From an uncultured Ferrovum sp. (GTDB lineage: Bacteria > Pseudomonadota > Gammaproteobacteria > Burkholderiales > Ferrovaceae): a stretch of 64,000 nucleotides of DNA. Shown here piece after piece: positions 63,387 to 64,000 of this stretch. How positions within the stretch are numbered: the first letter of the stretch is position 1; every line of letters starts with the position of its first letter. The notes beneath the pieces are model-generated. The model searched no databases and was not told the DNA's origin. It worked only from the letters and a program-made list of their open reading frames with translations. The DNA is taken from assembly GCA_903863375.1 (NCBI GenBank), contig CAIPBT010000105.1, positions 40,885-104,884 of the forward strand, read 5' to 3'. Position numbers and translations under genes: made by a program.

Positions 63387-63626
63387 ATGAGCGCCAAGGG
63401 GCAACTCTTACAAGACCCATTTCTGAACACGCTGCGCAAGGAACACGTTCCCGTGTCGATTTACCTGGTGAATGGCATCAAGCTGCAGGGGCAGGTGGAG
63501 TCATTCGACCAGTATGTGGTCCTGCTGAAGAATACGGTCACGCAGATGGTGTACAAGCACGCCATCAGCACGGTGGTGCCGGCACGGCCGGTCAATGTCA
63601 CATCGGATTCCGGCAGCGAGGCCTGA
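63387..63626 (+). CDS. hfq: RNA chaperone Hfq
   Basis: [69 protein letters not shown]. Confidence 0.98.
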   Translation: MSAKGQLLQDPFLNTLRKEHVPVSIYLVNGIKLQGQVESFDQYVVLLKNTVTQMVYKHAISTVVPARPVNVTSDSGSEA

Positions 63627-63631
63627 ACACC

Positions 63632-64000
63632 CTGAACAACCCGAACAAGCATGGCGGTGGCGATCTCGAAGGCGAACTGACGCGCACCGCCGGTGACCTG
63701 GCCGTGCTGGTCGGTCTCGATCTGGGCGATCCGGATTACGAGGGCAGCCTGGCCGAACTGGCGGAACTTGCCCGCAGTGCCGGCCTGCGGGTGGCCGACA
63801 CGGTGGGGGGCAAGCGTCAGCGGCCCGATCCGAAAACCTATGCCGGCAGCGGCAAGGTGGAAGAGATCGCCAACGTGGCACGCGCCCTGAACGCCGGCCT
63901 GATCATCTTCAACCACGAACTTTCGCCGGCGCAGGAGCGCAACCTGGAACGGGCCTGCGGGGTGCGCGTGGTCGATCGGGTCAGTCTGATCCTCGACATC
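63632..64000 (+). CDS. hflX: GTPase HflX, N-terminal part (runs off the window); start codon unresolved
   Basis: Open frame to window end: ...LVGLDLGDPDYEGSLAELAELARSAGLRVADTVGGKRQRPDPKTYAGSGKVEEIANVARALNAGLIIFNHELSPAQERNLERACGVRVVDRVSLILDI; follows hfq. Confidence 0.9.
   Translation, partial: MNNPNKHGGGDLEGELTRTAGDLAVLVGLDLGDPDYEGSLAELAELARSAGLRVADTVGGKRQRPDPKTYAGSGKVEEIANVARALNAGLIIFNHELSPAQERNLERACGVRVVDRVSLILDI

Overview
High-GC chromosomal window from a probable betaproteobacterium. Both flanks are dense, ordinary housekeeping operons: ergothioneine egtBD, tadA-dnaE, metG-apbC-dcd, xdhC/mocA-like, waaL/waaF, ilvE, glnE-yhdP-nitrilase-tldD-aroG, accA-tilS, and ndk-rlmN-pilW/F-rodZ-ispG-hisS-yfgM-bamB-der-hfq-hflX. 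The unusual part is about 16.84-28.79 kb. There, a CI/LexA-like (S24) repressor is transcribed divergently from an FlhD/FlhC-like activator pair across an AT-rich control region. The activator pair is followed by a tightly overlapping operon: unknown protein, TraD/VirD4-type coupling ATPase, membrane protein, VirB11/TrbB, VirB2/TrbC, VirB3/TrbD, VirB4/TrbE, VirB5/TrbJ-like, VirB6/TrbL-like and a small membrane protein. The gene order matches trbBCDEJL of Tn4371/Ti-type systems but stops where trbFG(H)I should follow. No relaxase, integrase, VirB8, VirB9 or VirB10 is visible. The regulatory layout recalls SetR/SetDC of SXT/R391 ICEs. This looks like an intact, reduced, inner-membrane-only type IV secretion-like locus under ICE-type switch control, and it is the best candidate for an undescribed system. 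A second theme is the number of short tandem repeats, both in-frame within housekeeping proteins (EgtB, MetG, TilS, response regulator, S24 repressor) and intergenic (34 bp x4 before tadA; 14 bp x6 at the mocA start). All calls come from reading the sequence and supplied translations; no database search was run.
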